Assembly: GCF_900108955.1 (NCBI RefSeq)
Contig: NZ_FNYA01000006.1
Coordinates: 124,001 to 188,000, forward strand
Reading direction: 5' to 3'
From: Flavobacterium terrigena
GTDB lineage: Bacteria > Bacteroidota > Bacteroidia > Flavobacteriales > Flavobacteriaceae
DNA: 64,000 nt
Shown: in pieces, positions 18,530 through 27,338 of the stretch
How the letters are laid out: each line of letters starts with the position of its first letter
Numbering within the stretch: the stretch's first letter is position 1
Translations under genes and position numbers: made by a program
The notes under the pieces: generated by a model
What the model saw: the letters and a program-made list of their open reading frames with translations, nothing else
What the model was told of the DNA's origin: nothing
The model's database searches: none

Positions 18530-19648
18530 TTATACTCTAATATTTATAGTGTCGCCAATTTTAGGAAAATTTCTGTTTTCAAATTCATATAAATCATTTT
18601 TAAAATCAATAGTTTGATGTGCATAAAAATCATCTAAATTCTCTACTTGAATAATCTCTGGAATGAACTCAATTTTACCATTCTTCAAAACTTCCTTATA
18701 TTGAACTGCAAATTTAATGATTTTTTCTACATTATTATCAATAATTTTGACATTTTTGAAAATAAAATCATAAAAACATTTGTTATTTTGATAAATCTGC
18801 AAATAATTGTTAAAATTCAACTCAGTTGTACTCTTTTGCGCCAAAGCAGAAATCGCAGATTTTATTGAAATAAAAACAAATTTTCTTACAATATCTCTTT
18901 GATAATCATTGTGATAATGCCCAGCTTCAAACAAAATTGTTGGATAATTTTTATGAGTAAAATAATCACCAGTGCAGTTTATGTTAAAAGAATCATCAAA
19001 TCTTCCCACTTGATTTGGAATGAATTTTTGAAGCTCATTATCAATTCCAGCTATAACTACTGCGGCTTTCTCTCTAACAACGTTAAATTCTCTTTCATTA
19101 TTGTATGAAGCGGTTAAAAAAGACATAGTAGCAGGCTTTTTTGATTCTAACAATCCGAAAATAGTACGCTGATCGTGTAGATTAAAACAATAATCTGGAT
19201 TAAAATCTTCTAAAACACTTCGTAATACTTTACTTTCAGGCTGTGTGCAATCGAAAGCATCTCTGTTTAAGTCAACTTTATTAGCATTTTCTCTTGTGTA
19301 TAATATTGCTCCGTCCGGATTTAAAATTGGTATTATATATAAGGAGTAGTTTTTAGATATGTTTTCAAACTCATTTTTATCTAAATTCAAATAGTTTAAA
19401 TAATCAATTAAACCTTTTGTTGTTGTTGCTTCGTTTCCATGCATTTGCGACCAGGCCAGAATTTTGGTTTTTCCTTCACCAAATTGAATGGCTTTTATAG
19501 GATTGTTTTCTACAGAAAATCCAATAGTAGAAATTTTAAAACCAGAATGTAAAGTCTCTAAAAATGAATCGATATGATTCATAGTAACATATCGTCCTAA
19601 TATATTACTATATAAATATTCAGTTGCTAATTGTAAATTATCTTTCAT
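18530..19648 (-). CDS. M14 family zinc carboxypeptidase
   Basis: The 372-aa metallopeptidase has the zinc motif WSQMHGNEATT (HxxE), a third zinc ligand in CFNLHDQRTIFG, and the catalytic glutamate in ILFEAGHYHNDYQRD. No signal peptide is evident, so it is probably cytoplasmic. I chose the ATG at 19648 (MKDNLQLATEYLY) because the longer reading from 19693 would start inside the regulatory palindromes. It is expressed divergently from the XRE regulator and with the Lrp gene, which suggests a peptide or amino-acid degradation role under regulation. Confidence 0.9.
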   Translation of the reverse strand: MKDNLQLATEYLYSNILGRYVTMNHIDSFLETLHSGFKISTIGFSVENNPIKAIQFGEGKTKILAWSQMHGNEATTTKGLIDYLNYLNLDKNEFENISKNYSLYIIPILNPDGAILYTRENANKVDLNRDAFDCTQPESKVLRSVLEDFNPDYCFNLHDQRTIFGLLESKKPATMSFLTASYNNEREFNVVREKAAVVIAGIDNELQKFIPNQVGRFDDSFNINCTGDYFTHKNYPTILFEAGHYHNDYQRDIVRKFVFISIKSAISALAQKSTTELNFNNYLQIYQNNKCFYDFIFKNVKIIDNNVEKIIKFAVQYKEVLKNGKIEFIPEIIQVENLDDFYAHQTIDFKNDLYEFENRNFPKIGDTINIRV

Positions 19649-19649
19649 G

Positions 19650-19928
19650 TTACAAATGTAAATATATTTGGTTTTACATTTGTAAACTAACAAAACAAAT
19701 CAACTGTAAACAATTGTAAACAATAATAATCACTAAATACTAAGATTAATTGACAAATGTAAATCAATTTAATTATTAAAACATAAAATACTAATTATTA
19801 ATAAGTTATATCGTTTTAAATAAACTTATTGTTGATGCTGATGAAGTTGTTTTAAACATATTTACAATTGTAATTTACCATTATATGAATTATTTTATTA
19901 CATTTGTAAACATAATTTACAATTTAAA
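19650..19928. promoter_or_regulatory. Array of TTACA-N2-TGTAA palindromes between divergent M14 and XRE genes
   Basis: Perfect palindromes occur at 19650-19661, 19673-19686 (extended to TTTACATTTGTAAA), 19862-19873 and 19898-19909. A one-mismatch copy is at 19751-19762, two tandem TGTAAAC half-sites 10 bp apart are at 19705 and 19715, and a further half-site is at 19917-19921. The copy at 19898 contains the -7 box TACATTTG (19899-19906) in the XRE direction. The copy at 19751 contains TACATTTG on the minus strand (19754-19761) in the peptidase direction. This is what a repressor acting on both divergent promoters would need. The XRE protein is the obvious candidate (inference). Confidence 0.75.
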
Positions 19929-19933
19929 TTACC

Positions 19934-20440
19934 ATGATAAATACGGACGATTTTGTGAAACGATTAGAAACCATTTTTGATTATTATGGACTAACTGCTT
20001 CTTCATTTGCAGATAAAATCAACGTACAACGTTCGAGCATTTCTCACCTATTGTCAGGAAGAAACAAACCGAGTTTAGATTTTATCTTAAAAGTTATAGA
20101 GAATTTTCCTGATGTAGAATTATTATGGTTATTAAATGGAAAAGGAAATTTTCCGAAAGGTGAAAATTATAATCCAGAAAAAATGGAGATCACTCCTATT
20201 CAAAAAAATGAAAAAGAAGAAGAAATAAATTCATCAGATTTATTTTCGAATAATGTGTCATCAATCGAAAATGAAAAAAATCGTGTATTTGAAAATATTT
20301 CTAAAAAATTTTCAAATACGGAAGTTTTCAATAATCCGACAAATGCACTAAATAACAATTCAGATATTGAACAAATTGTTATTTTTTATAAAGATGGAAC
20401 TTTTAAAACCTATTCGCAAAAAAATCCCAACCTGAAATAA
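19934..20440 (+). CDS. XRE family transcriptional regulator
   Basis: The 168-aa protein has an N-terminal Cro/C1-type helix-turn-helix (about 8-62: YYGLTASSFADKINVQRSSISHLLSGRNKPSLDFILKVIENFPDVELLWLLNGKGNF). A Ser/Asn/Glu-rich linker and a short conserved tail IVIFYKDGTFKTYS follow. No peptidase (LexA-like) domain is present, so it is not a self-cleaving repressor. It is flanked upstream by palindromic sites overlapping its own candidate promoter, suggesting autorepression and control of the divergent peptidase-Lrp operon. Confidence 0.92.
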   Translation: MINTDDFVKRLETIFDYYGLTASSFADKINVQRSSISHLLSGRNKPSLDFILKVIENFPDVELLWLLNGKGNFPKGENYNPEKMEITPIQKNEKEEEINSSDLFSNNVSSIENEKNRVFENISKKFSNTEVFNNPTNALNNNSDIEQIVIFYKDGTFKTYSQKNPNLK

Positions 20441-20454
20441 ATCAAATTGGGATT
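20423..20454 (-). terminator. Terminator of the lipoprotein gene, overlapping the XRE gene 3' end
   Basis: The stem AATCCCAA / TTGGGATT has a 16-base loop. On the minus strand it is followed by a T-run, so it fits the lipoprotein gene ending at 20475. In the plus direction the following T-tract is poor. Confidence 0.7.
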
Positions 20455-20474
20455 CTCTCAAAAAACTTAAACTA

Positions 20475-21488
20475 TTATTTTCTTATTAAATAAACAGATG
20501 AAACTCCGGCTTCAGTTCTGCTATTTAATGGCATAGCGTCACTAGTACTAGTAGGTAATGCAAAAGTTAATACTTTCCCACCTGAATTTAATCGCTCTGC
20601 AATGTAAATGTAATTTTTATCGCTATCGTATGCAACATCAACTGGATTTCCTAATGTAGAGTTTGGGCCGTAAATTCTAACTTGATTGGTCATAGCAATT
20701 GTTCCTAAGTTTGCTGTTGCGTTAATTTTTGCTGAAAAGTCGTTAATAACAATAATTCCACCATCACTATCAGAAGCTGCATTTCCAACATCAGTTAAAA
20801 TCATTCTATTATCTGATGTGGAAAAAGTAATTCCGTGAGTTCTTACTAAGCCTTCAATTGTAACTCTTTTAGTTGGTAAAATGCTTCCATTCGGATTTGA
20901 AAAAAAGTTGTCGAAAACCAATAAATCACTAGATAAATCAGCAACAGCGTATAAAGTTGTACCTTCAATATGAATTCCCCAAACTTTAAAGTTTAAGGTG
21001 TATGAGTTTAATAATGTAAAACCAGCACTAGTTTTTCGATATACAATAAATTTATTTACATTACCATTTGCAGCGTTTTGATCTTGAGTAACGATAACTT
21101 TATCGCCAGAAACGGCAATTTCTCTTGGATTATTGAAATCGGTATTAGCAGTTGAAGCTTGTAAAAGTAAAACATCAGTGTCGTTAGCTACTGAGCTATT
21201 TAATCCTTTATATAATTGTAAAGTGTTGTTAGTTCTTGAAGCTAACATTAGTTCGTCTGTTTCGCTATTAAAATAGGCTCCATCAGCATCTAAACCATTA
21301 ATGGTTAGTGATTTTGCAGTTGTTGTAGATTCTAATAAGTTAGTGAATGAAACTTTCCCTGTAGTGTTACTTGTTGTAATTAATTTTAATTCAGGTTTAG
21401 TCATTGGTTCCATTGGTGTCGTTTCGTTATCTGAACATGACGTTAATAGAATTGTTAAAGCGGAAATTGATAAAATAATTCGTTTCAT
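20475..21488 (-). CDS. Beta-propeller-like lipoprotein
   Basis: The 337-aa protein has a lipoprotein signal (ILSISALTILLTSCSDNE, lipobox cysteine about C18). The mature part has repeated four-stranded motifs such as GDKVIVTQDQNAANGNVNKFIVYR, LYAVADLSSDLLVFDNF and VDVAYDSDKNYIYIAERLNSGGKVLTF, which look like lactonase/NHL-type propeller blades. It is anchored in the inner or outer membrane facing the periplasm or exterior. No catalytic residues can be named. Monocistronic, with a terminator hairpin downstream. Confidence 0.78.
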   Translation of the reverse strand: MKRIILSISALTILLTSCSDNETTPMEPMTKPELKLITTSNTTGKVSFTNLLESTTTAKSLTINGLDADGAYFNSETDELMLASRTNNTLQLYKGLNSSVANDTDVLLLQASTANTDFNNPREIAVSGDKVIVTQDQNAANGNVNKFIVYRKTSAGFTLLNSYTLNFKVWGIHIEGTTLYAVADLSSDLLVFDNFFSNPNGSILPTKRVTIEGLVRTHGITFSTSDNRMILTDVGNAASDSDGGIIVINDFSAKINATANLGTIAMTNQVRIYGPNSTLGNPVDVAYDSDKNYIYIAERLNSGGKVLTFALPTSTSDAMPLNSRTEAGVSSVYLIRK

Positions 21489-21560
21489 AGTATTTAGTTT
21501 TTAAAGTTATATTTGTATATACGTAAAACTTTATACTATGGTTTTAAAATAATATTTTTT

Positions 21561-22109
21561 TTAAAAATAACTATTCTCGGGTATTTTTCCTTTTACATCT
21601 TTAAATAGACTTTCTAGATATTTTGAATCTTTTTCATAATCATTTGTAATGGTAAAAGGCTCGAAAATAATAACTTGCTTATTAGCGTAATCAAATCCAA
21701 TAGGGATAATTGGTACATTCGCTTTTTGAGCAATATAATAATATCCTGATTTCCATTGTGTTACTTTTTTTCTAGTTCCTTCTGGAGATAGAGACAATCT
21801 GAAAACTTCTTTGGTTTCAAATATTTTAGCAATGGCGTCAACTTTATTTTCTGTTTTACTTCTATCCAAAGGAGTTCCGCCCATCCATTTTAAATATGGA
21901 CCTAATGGAAATTTGAATAATTCTTTCTTAGCTAAGAAATTAATTTCAACTGGAAAAGTTCCTCTAAAGAAAACACCCGTAAAAAAATCGAACCAACTTG
22001 TATGTGGAACCACAATTATAATGCATTTTTTTATGCTGGTATTGAAAGTGCCTTTCACTTTCCAACCCAATAATTTAAAAAATATAAATCGGTAAATTAT
22101 TTGTTTCAT
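21561..22109 (-). CDS. PlsC-family lysophospholipid acyltransferase
   Basis: The 182-aa protein has the acyltransferase motifs HTSWFDFF (HX4D) and LSPEGTRKK (EGTR), and VPIIPIGFDYANKQVII as motif IV. This is the 1-acyl-glycerol-phosphate acyltransferase fold, which transfers an acyl chain to a lysophospholipid or related substrate at the inner membrane. It is short and lacks an N-terminal anchor beyond one hydrophobic segment. I chose the ATG at 22109 (MKQIIYRF) over a TTG seven codons upstream. The exact acceptor is not clear; it is probably an accessory PlsC rather than the main one. Confidence 0.85.
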   Translation of the reverse strand: MKQIIYRFIFFKLLGWKVKGTFNTSIKKCIIIVVPHTSWFDFFTGVFFRGTFPVEINFLAKKELFKFPLGPYLKWMGGTPLDRSKTENKVDAIAKIFETKEVFRLSLSPEGTRKKVTQWKSGYYYIAQKANVPIIPIGFDYANKQVIIFEPFTITNDYEKDSKYLESLFKDVKGKIPENSYF

Positions 22110-22162
22110 TCTTGTAAATTTGGACAGCAAAAATATAGTATATTTACTTAAATTACAGCAAC

Positions 22163-22825
22163 ATGTTGAAAAAAATACTTAGTTACCTCTATCCTATTAC
22201 AGTTTATAATAAATCGTCTAAAATTAGTCAGTCGTTAGAAGTAACTTTGTATAATGGTAAAACGTTGTTGAACACTAAAAACACCAATTATTCTTTCGGT
22301 AGTTTGCAAACAGTTCTCAAAAAAGGACTTATAACGATTGGTAGATTTGAAATTAATAGAATGGATAATGTTCTTGTTTTAGGAGTGGCAGGCGGAAGCG
22401 TTGTTCAGACACTAATTAAAGATTTTTCGTTTACCAAAAACATTACTGGTGTTGAGTTAGATGCTGAAGTAATTGAAATTGCGAATTCATATTTTGGTTT
22501 AAATAAAGTTAGTAATTTTAAATGTGTGATTGACGATGCAGAACAATTTGTTTCAACTAGTAAAGATTCTTACGATTTAATAATAGTAGATATTTTTAAA
22601 GATACAGAAATGCCAGGATTTTTATTTGAGAAAAACTTCATAGATAATGTAAAACAATTACTTCAAAAAAATGGTTATATCATCTTTAATATGATGGTTT
22701 TAGATAAAAGTAAAAAAGATAAAATTGAACTTTATTTAGAATATTTTGAAGATGAAAATTTTTCAAAAAAAGTACTAAAAAATGTAGAACGTTATAATGA
22801 TTTAATTATTATTAAAAGGTTATAA
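22163..22825 (+). CDS. SpeE-like methyltransferase-fold protein
   Basis: The 220-aa protein has a Rossmann nucleotide-binding core like spermidine synthases: VLVLGVAGGSVVQTL (motif I), ITGVELDAEVIEIANSYF (acidic end of strand 2) and YDLIIVDIF near the active site. It lacks most of the N-terminal beta domain of true spermidine synthases and their catalytic GGGDG motif. A function other than aminopropyl transfer, or a SAM-dependent methyltransferase role, is therefore more likely. It diverges from the acyltransferase gene and precedes a K+ channel gene by 30 bases. Confidence 0.8.
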   Translation: MLKKILSYLYPITVYNKSSKISQSLEVTLYNGKTLLNTKNTNYSFGSLQTVLKKGLITIGRFEINRMDNVLVLGVAGGSVVQTLIKDFSFTKNITGVELDAEVIEIANSYFGLNKVSNFKCVIDDAEQFVSTSKDSYDLIIVDIFKDTEMPGFLFEKNFIDNVKQLLQKNGYIIFNMMVLDKSKKDKIELYLEYFEDENFSKKVLKNVERYNDLIIIKRL

Positions 22826-22854
22826 GAAACCCTTTCACTACAAAAAAATAAAAA

Positions 22855-23571
22855 ATGAAAAGCTTTTTAAGACAACTTCTCCTTGGAAAAATTACTAGAA
22901 AAGATCAACCTAGGTTAATTATTAATCCCATTCAGAAAAGAATTCTAAATATTAAATCTATCTGGAATAATGATCATCAAGACGATAATGGGATTGAGAA
23001 AATTTTCAGATTGTTTTTATCTATTTCACAACTTCTCTTTCCTGGGATTTATATCAAATATTGGGTTTCAAAAAGAAATTCTGAATATCAAGATATAGCA
23101 ATGGACTTTTATATTTTATTGAAGTTAACATTCCCAATATTAATTTTAAAAAACAATTGGCAAGAGCATGCAATTCTGATTTATATTATGGTCTATGTTT
23201 TGTTAGAAACTGTTTTATACATCCCAACTTTAATTTTTGCTTCTGATATGCTTTCTCGACCGCGTTCATATAAACGTTCGATGCTGCTTTTGTTCTTAAA
23301 TTATTTAGAAATTGTTTGTGCTTTCGCAGTTTTATATACTTTAGGAAACAATATGAATAAACCATTTATATATTGGTTTGATCCAATTTATTTTAGTATA
23401 ATTACTTCAAATTCTATCGGTTATGGTGATTTTTATCCTGTTACAACATTTGCAAAAGTTTTAGTAAGTATTCAAGCTATGTTTTTCTTATCGTTTTTAG
23501 TTTTATTTTTAAATTTCTTTTCATCTAAAGTAAAAAGTAAAGGTTATTTTGACCACGAAAGTGAAATTTAA
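22855..23571 (+). CDS. Two-pore-helix potassium channel-like protein
   Basis: The 238-aa membrane protein has about four to five helices and a C-terminal pore loop. Its selectivity filter SNSIGYGDFYPVTTFAK (about 193-209) contains GYGD, the K+ channel signature. Two further helices precede the pore. No RCK/TrkA-N regulatory domain is fused. It probably conducts K+ across the inner membrane; gating is unknown. Spacing of 30 bases suggests co-transcription with the SpeE-like gene. Confidence 0.85.
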   Translation: MKSFLRQLLLGKITRKDQPRLIINPIQKRILNIKSIWNNDHQDDNGIEKIFRLFLSISQLLFPGIYIKYWVSKRNSEYQDIAMDFYILLKLTFPILILKNNWQEHAILIYIMVYVLLETVLYIPTLIFASDMLSRPRSYKRSMLLLFLNYLEIVCAFAVLYTLGNNMNKPFIYWFDPIYFSIITSNSIGYGDFYPVTTFAKVLVSIQAMFFLSFLVLFLNFFSSKVKSKGYFDHESEI

Positions 23572-23628
23572 AGTATTAAAATTATCCTAAATTCCACGCT
23601 TCAATTAGTACTTTTCAGTTATAAAAAC

Positions 23629-23636
23629 TACTTTTG
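23629..23636 (+). promoter_or_regulatory. -7 box just upstream of a GTG start
   Basis: TACTTTTG matches the Bacteroidetes -7 consensus TAnnTTTG and ends six bases before the GTG at 23642, so transcription would begin at or next to the start codon. A TTAG at about 23605-23608 is only a weak -33 match. Confidence 0.5.
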
Positions 23637-23641
23637 GCAAA

Positions 23642-24013
23642 GTGAGAAATACCATAAAAATATTATTTATACTTTTTTTTTCTGTTCTAAGCTACTTTGT
23701 TATAGGTAATTTACAACAGATGGCTGATGGTATTAATCCAATTCCACAGCAAGAACAATCAGAGAAAAAGGAAATCCATACTGTTGATTCTCCAACTGTT
23801 TTAAGTGATAATTTAAACAGAACGTTACAAGTTCACGTTTATACAGCAAAAACTAAAATTACAAAAGCTTTTTATAACATTCATTTTATAAAAGCTATAA
23901 ATAAGAAAAAAGAAAACAAATCGGTTTTAGCCAAAAATCATTTTTCTTATACTATTATTCCTATTAGTTTCAAGAAAACTGATATTATATTTCCTTTCCA
24001 TAATTTCTGGTAA
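23642..24013 (+). CDS. Small exported or membrane-anchored protein, function unknown
   Basis: The 123-aa product begins with a hydrophobic segment (about 6-24, IKILFILFFSVLSYFVIGN) that could be a signal peptide or anchor. A short Gln/Glu-rich linker and a basic region with no recognisable domain follow. The start is GTG and no in-frame ATG occurs before residue 28. Since a -7 box ends six bases upstream, the mRNA may be leaderless. Coding status is plausible but not certain. Confidence 0.55.
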   Translation: MRNTIKILFILFFSVLSYFVIGNLQQMADGINPIPQQEQSEKKEIHTVDSPTVLSDNLNRTLQVHVYTAKTKITKAFYNIHFIKAINKKKENKSVLAKNHFSYTIIPISFKKTDIIFPFHNFW

Positions 24014-24105
24014 TTAATTATGCATTTTACTCGTAAAATAAGTTTGTAAGTATTAAAAAAATGCCTGCAAAACAGTAATGTATCATTAATTTAAAATTTA
24101 AAAAC

Positions 24106-24558
24106 ATGGATTCAACATCCTTAACAATTGGCATCATATTAGTCATAATATGTGTATTTCCATTCGTATTATTCAGTGTAAATAATAGTAAAAAACGCAA
24201 AAGAAGAATTCAAAATTTAGTTAAAAAAGCGCAAGAAAGCAATGCGACTATTCAAGAAAAAGACGATTGGAATCAATCTATAATCGGAATAGACAAAACA
24301 AATAAAATGCTATTTTTCTCTAAAAAATCAGAAGAATTTGATAAATTTATCTCCATCAATATTTCGGAATTGCTAAAATGCCGAATTGAGCGAACAGAAA
24401 ATAATCATAAAGTACTAGAAAAGTTAGAATTAGAGTTAACTTTCGCTAGTAAACCAACAGTCGTTTTAGAATTTTTCAATAAAAACGAAACCCGATTAAT
24501 ACTGAACGAAATTGAAATTATTCAAAAATGGCAAACGCTATTGAATAAAATCACATAA
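24106..24558 (+). CDS. Single-pass membrane protein, function unknown
   Basis: The 150-aa protein has one N-terminal helix (about 8-26) followed by a strongly basic stop-transfer segment (NNSKKRKRRIQNLVKK). A cytoplasmic beta-rich domain comes next (IGIDKTNKMLFFSKKSEEF, LELTFASKPTVVLEFFNKN), reminiscent of small PH-like or bacterial DUF domains. No function can be assigned. It precedes the YitT gene by 21 bases. Confidence 0.78.
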   Translation: MDSTSLTIGIILVIICVFPFVLFSVNNSKKRKRRIQNLVKKAQESNATIQEKDDWNQSIIGIDKTNKMLFFSKKSEEFDKFISINISELLKCRIERTENNHKVLEKLELELTFASKPTVVLEFFNKNETRLILNEIEIIQKWQTLLNKIT

Positions 24559-24579
24559 ATCATTCTTAAAATATATAAA

Positions 24580-25548
24580 ATGAATTCATTTTTCAAAAAT
24601 ATCATTCTTAAACTCATAATTCGCGATGATACAATAGATAGAAGTAAAATATCTGATTATATTTTCGCGAAAGCATATAAGAAATTTAAAATCACAGTGA
24701 AACATAATATCAAAGATGTGTTCTTGATTTTATTGGGAATTTTATCTGCATCATTTGGTTTTAAAGCATTTTTATTAACGAATCATTTTATTGATGGTGG
24801 CGCTACAGGTATTTCTTTACTTGTAGCTTCACTAACTAATATTCCATTATATATACTAATTATTTGTGTCAATTTACCATTTGTATTTTTAGGTTATAAT
24901 GTAATTGGAAAACAATTTGCCATAAAAACAGCATTTGCCATAGGCGGACTTTCCATAGCTTTAGCCACATTGACTTTTCCAAATGTTACAAACGATAATT
25001 TATTAGTCGCCGTTTTTGGTGGATTTTTCCTTGGAGCTGGAATTGGTTTTGCTATTAGAGGTGGCGCCGTTATTGATGGAACGGAAGTTTTAGCCATTTA
25101 TTTAAGTCGAAAATTTGGGACAACTATTGGTGATGTCATTATTATCATCAACATTCTTATTTTCAGTACTGCTGCTTATTTTTTAGGAATTGAAGTCGCT
25201 TTGTATTCGATGATTACGTACTTGGCAGCTTCGAAAACGCTCGATTTTATTGTGGAAGGTATTGAAGAATATATCGGTGTTACTATTGTTTCTTCGCACA
25301 ATGAAGAAATTAGAGAAATGATTATCAACATAATGGGTCGTGGAGTTACGGTTTACAGTGGTAAAAAAGGTTTTGGAAAACGTGGCGAAACGAAACAAAC
25401 CGATATTGTTTACACTGTAATTACTAGGTTAGAATTAAACAAATTAATGACCGAATTGGACAAAATTTCTCCTTCTGCTTTTGTAGTGATGAATAGTGTA
25501 AAAGATACTCGTGGCGGTATGATTAAAAAACGACCATTGAAACATTAA
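24580..25548 (+). CDS. YitT family membrane protein (DUF161 + DUF2179)
   Basis: The 322-aa protein has about five to six membrane helices with the YitT motifs HFIDGGATGISLLVAS and RGGAVIDGTEVLAIYLSRKFG. A C-terminal cytoplasmic DUF2179 domain follows (RGVTVYSGKKGFGKRGETKQTDIVYTVITRLELNKL). Members are predicted transporters of unknown substrate, with the DUF2179 domain likely binding a small ligand. It is followed by the next gene after two bases, so they are co-translated. Confidence 0.9.
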   Translation: MNSFFKNIILKLIIRDDTIDRSKISDYIFAKAYKKFKITVKHNIKDVFLILLGILSASFGFKAFLLTNHFIDGGATGISLLVASLTNIPLYILIICVNLPFVFLGYNVIGKQFAIKTAFAIGGLSIALATLTFPNVTNDNLLVAVFGGFFLGAGIGFAIRGGAVIDGTEVLAIYLSRKFGTTIGDVIIIINILIFSTAAYFLGIEVALYSMITYLAASKTLDFIVEGIEEYIGVTIVSSHNEEIREMIINIMGRGVTVYSGKKGFGKRGETKQTDIVYTVITRLELNKLMTELDKISPSAFVVMNSVKDTRGGMIKKRPLKH

Positions 25549-25550
25549 GC

Positions 25551-26111
25551 ATGGAAATTGATCAATTTATTTTTTGTTTAGAAGCAGTTTCAGATGTTGA
25601 AGTTATTGAGACAACCGAAGTAGTAAAAGAGTTAGAAAATCTAGCTTTACATCACGGGATTACTAATATTTACAAAGCTTGCGATACGATTGAAGGTTTA
25701 GAAGAAAGTTTGTCGGCACTACTCTACGATGATCATAATTTTAAGAATTATGAAATTATTTATTTAGTGATGGAAGGCGAAGATAATTCAATTTGTATTT
25801 ACGATTACTATTATAGTTTAGATGAAATTGCTGAACTTTTTGAAGGTAAAATGAAAGGAAAAATTATTCATTTTGCCAATACTAAAACCTTAGAGTTAAC
25901 AAATGATGAAGCACAATTTTTCTTAGATGTGACAGGAGCTAAAGCGATTTCTGGATATGGTGCAAAATTTAGTAACTTAAAAAGTTACCAACTAGACCAA
26001 GCCTTTTTTCAGCTTTTTCAAGAAAATGATGATATTACTGAAGTTGTTGAAACACTTTTTGAAAAACATTACGCGCTTTGTAAACTATTAGATTTTAGAT
26101 TGTATTTTTAA
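25551..26111 (+). CDS. DUF6642-like conserved protein
   Basis: The 186-aa cytoplasmic protein starts EIDQFIFCLEAVSDVEVIET and continues with YKACDTIEGLEESLSALLYDDHNFKNYEIIYLVMEGEDNSI and IHFANTKTLELTNDEAQFFLDVTGAKAISGYG. This pattern recalls the DUF6642 family, whose layout (CHAT- or caspase-fold-like with a GYG near a strand end) hints at an alpha/beta domain, but no function is established. It lies two bases after YitT. Confidence 0.75.
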   Translation: MEIDQFIFCLEAVSDVEVIETTEVVKELENLALHHGITNIYKACDTIEGLEESLSALLYDDHNFKNYEIIYLVMEGEDNSICIYDYYYSLDEIAELFEGKMKGKIIHFANTKTLELTNDEAQFFLDVTGAKAISGYGAKFSNLKSYQLDQAFFQLFQENDDITEVVETLFEKHYALCKLLDFRLYF

Positions 26112-26210
26112 GCTAAATTCTTATAAATGTGATAGATAATTTTGCGAATCATCATTTAATATCATTTATTTGTAATAATATATTTTTGTTTAAAACATAA
26201 ATTGCACCAA

Positions 26211-26564
26211 ATGAAAAAAAATCTACTACTTTTATTCTTAGTCTTTGCATCTGTTGTTTCTGCCCAAGAAGCAACGCCAACAATAGAAAACATTAATTCA
26301 TTTGAAGGTAAAACCATTACCATTTGCGAAAAAGTTACTGGAGTTCATGAAACCAAGGGCGAAAACGTAATTCTGAATTTCGGAAAGGCTTATCCTAATA
26401 ATGCTTTTTCAATCATTATTTTTAAACGTGATAGAGAAAAATTCTCTTATAATCCATTAGAATTTTTAAATGAAAAAACCATTTGCATTACTGGAACTGT
26501 TATTATGTATAAAGGAAAACCAGAAATCGTAATAAAATATGAATCTGAGATTGTGATTAAATAA
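26211..26564 (+). CDS. Periplasmic OB-fold-like small protein
   Basis: The 117-aa protein has a cleavable signal peptide (about 1-18, ending VSAQ) and a small beta-rich domain: FEGKTITICEKVTGVHETKGENVILNFGKAYPNNAFSIIIF, then KTICITGTVIMYKGKPEIVI. The spacing looks like the OB-fold used by periplasmic 'nucleotide-binding' domain proteins (VxGxVxxxxGxxxI), but the ligand is unknown. I chose the ATG at 26211 over a TTG three codons upstream. Its stop codon abuts that of kdsB on the other strand. Confidence 0.75.
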   Translation: MKKNLLLLFLVFASVVSAQEATPTIENINSFEGKTITICEKVTGVHETKGENVILNFGKAYPNNAFSIIIFKRDREKFSYNPLEFLNEKTICITGTVIMYKGKPEIVIKYESEIVIK

Positions 26565-27293
26565 TTATTTAACCAACAACCTCGCTTTTTCTAAATCTTC
26601 CAACGTATCAATTCCTATACTTGCATGTGAAGTTTCTATCATTTTAATACGTTTTCCGTATTCTAAATAACGTAATTGTTCTAGTTTTTCTGAAGCTTCT
26701 AAAGAAAGCATTGGTAAACGATAGAAATCCATCAATGCTTGCTTTCTAAAGGCGTAAATTCCAATATGCTTCATATAACGCACACCAACATTTTCTTCAC
26801 GAGGAAACGGAATTACAGAACGAGAAAAATATAAAGCAAAACCTTGTTGATCAGTAATCACTTTGACATTATTCGGGTTTTCAATTTCAACTTTATCTTT
26901 AATTTCAAACATTAACGAAGCCAAATCTATTTTCTTTTCTGCATCTTGTTTGAAAGCTTCAATAATTTGTTCTAACGGCGTTTTATTGATAAAAGGTTCA
27001 TCACCTTGAACATTTATGACAATATCAGTATCAATATTTTCTACAGCTTCCGCAATTCGGTCGCTCCCACTTTCGTGTTCTTTGATGCTCATAATCGCTT
27101 TTCCGTTGTGCGAAATAATTTCGTTATAAATTAAATCAGAATCGGTAACCACAAACACATCATCAAACAAATTCGTAGCCACAGCTGCTTCATAAGTTCT
27201 TAAAATAACCGTTTTTCCACCTAAATCTTGCATTAATTTAGCAGGAAATCGTGTAGAAGCATAACGAGCAGGAATGACAGCAATTATTTTCAT
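26565..27293 (-). CDS. kdsB: 3-deoxy-manno-octulosonate cytidylyltransferase
   Basis: KdsB activates Kdo as CMP-Kdo for lipid A/LPS assembly. The 242-aa protein opens with the nucleotide-binding signature [19 protein letters not shown] and has [12 protein letters not shown] and [16 protein letters not shown] typical of the family. Length is normal. KdsC is encoded separately at 37471, so both steps of Kdo activation are in this window but not linked. Confidence 0.96.
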   Translation of the reverse strand: MKIIAVIPARYASTRFPAKLMQDLGGKTVILRTYEAAVATNLFDDVFVVTDSDLIYNEIISHNGKAIMSIKEHESGSDRIAEAVENIDTDIVINVQGDEPFINKTPLEQIIEAFKQDAEKKIDLASLMFEIKDKVEIENPNNVKVITDQQGFALYFSRSVIPFPREENVGVRYMKHIGIYAFRKQALMDFYRLPMLSLEASEKLEQLRYLEYGKRIKMIETSHASIGIDTLEDLEKARLLVK

Positions 27294-27338
27294 TGTATAA
27301 ATTTTGTTAATGGTTTTATGGTTTGTTAAAAGTCAAAT

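Noticed and set aside
19649..19693. Longer start for the M14 peptidase
   Set aside because: The extension would be translated from within the operator palindromes and adds an unlikely Lys/Tyr/Cys-rich N-terminus.
22163..22825. Spermidine synthase
   Set aside because: The N-terminal beta domain and catalytic GGGDG motif of SpeE are missing.
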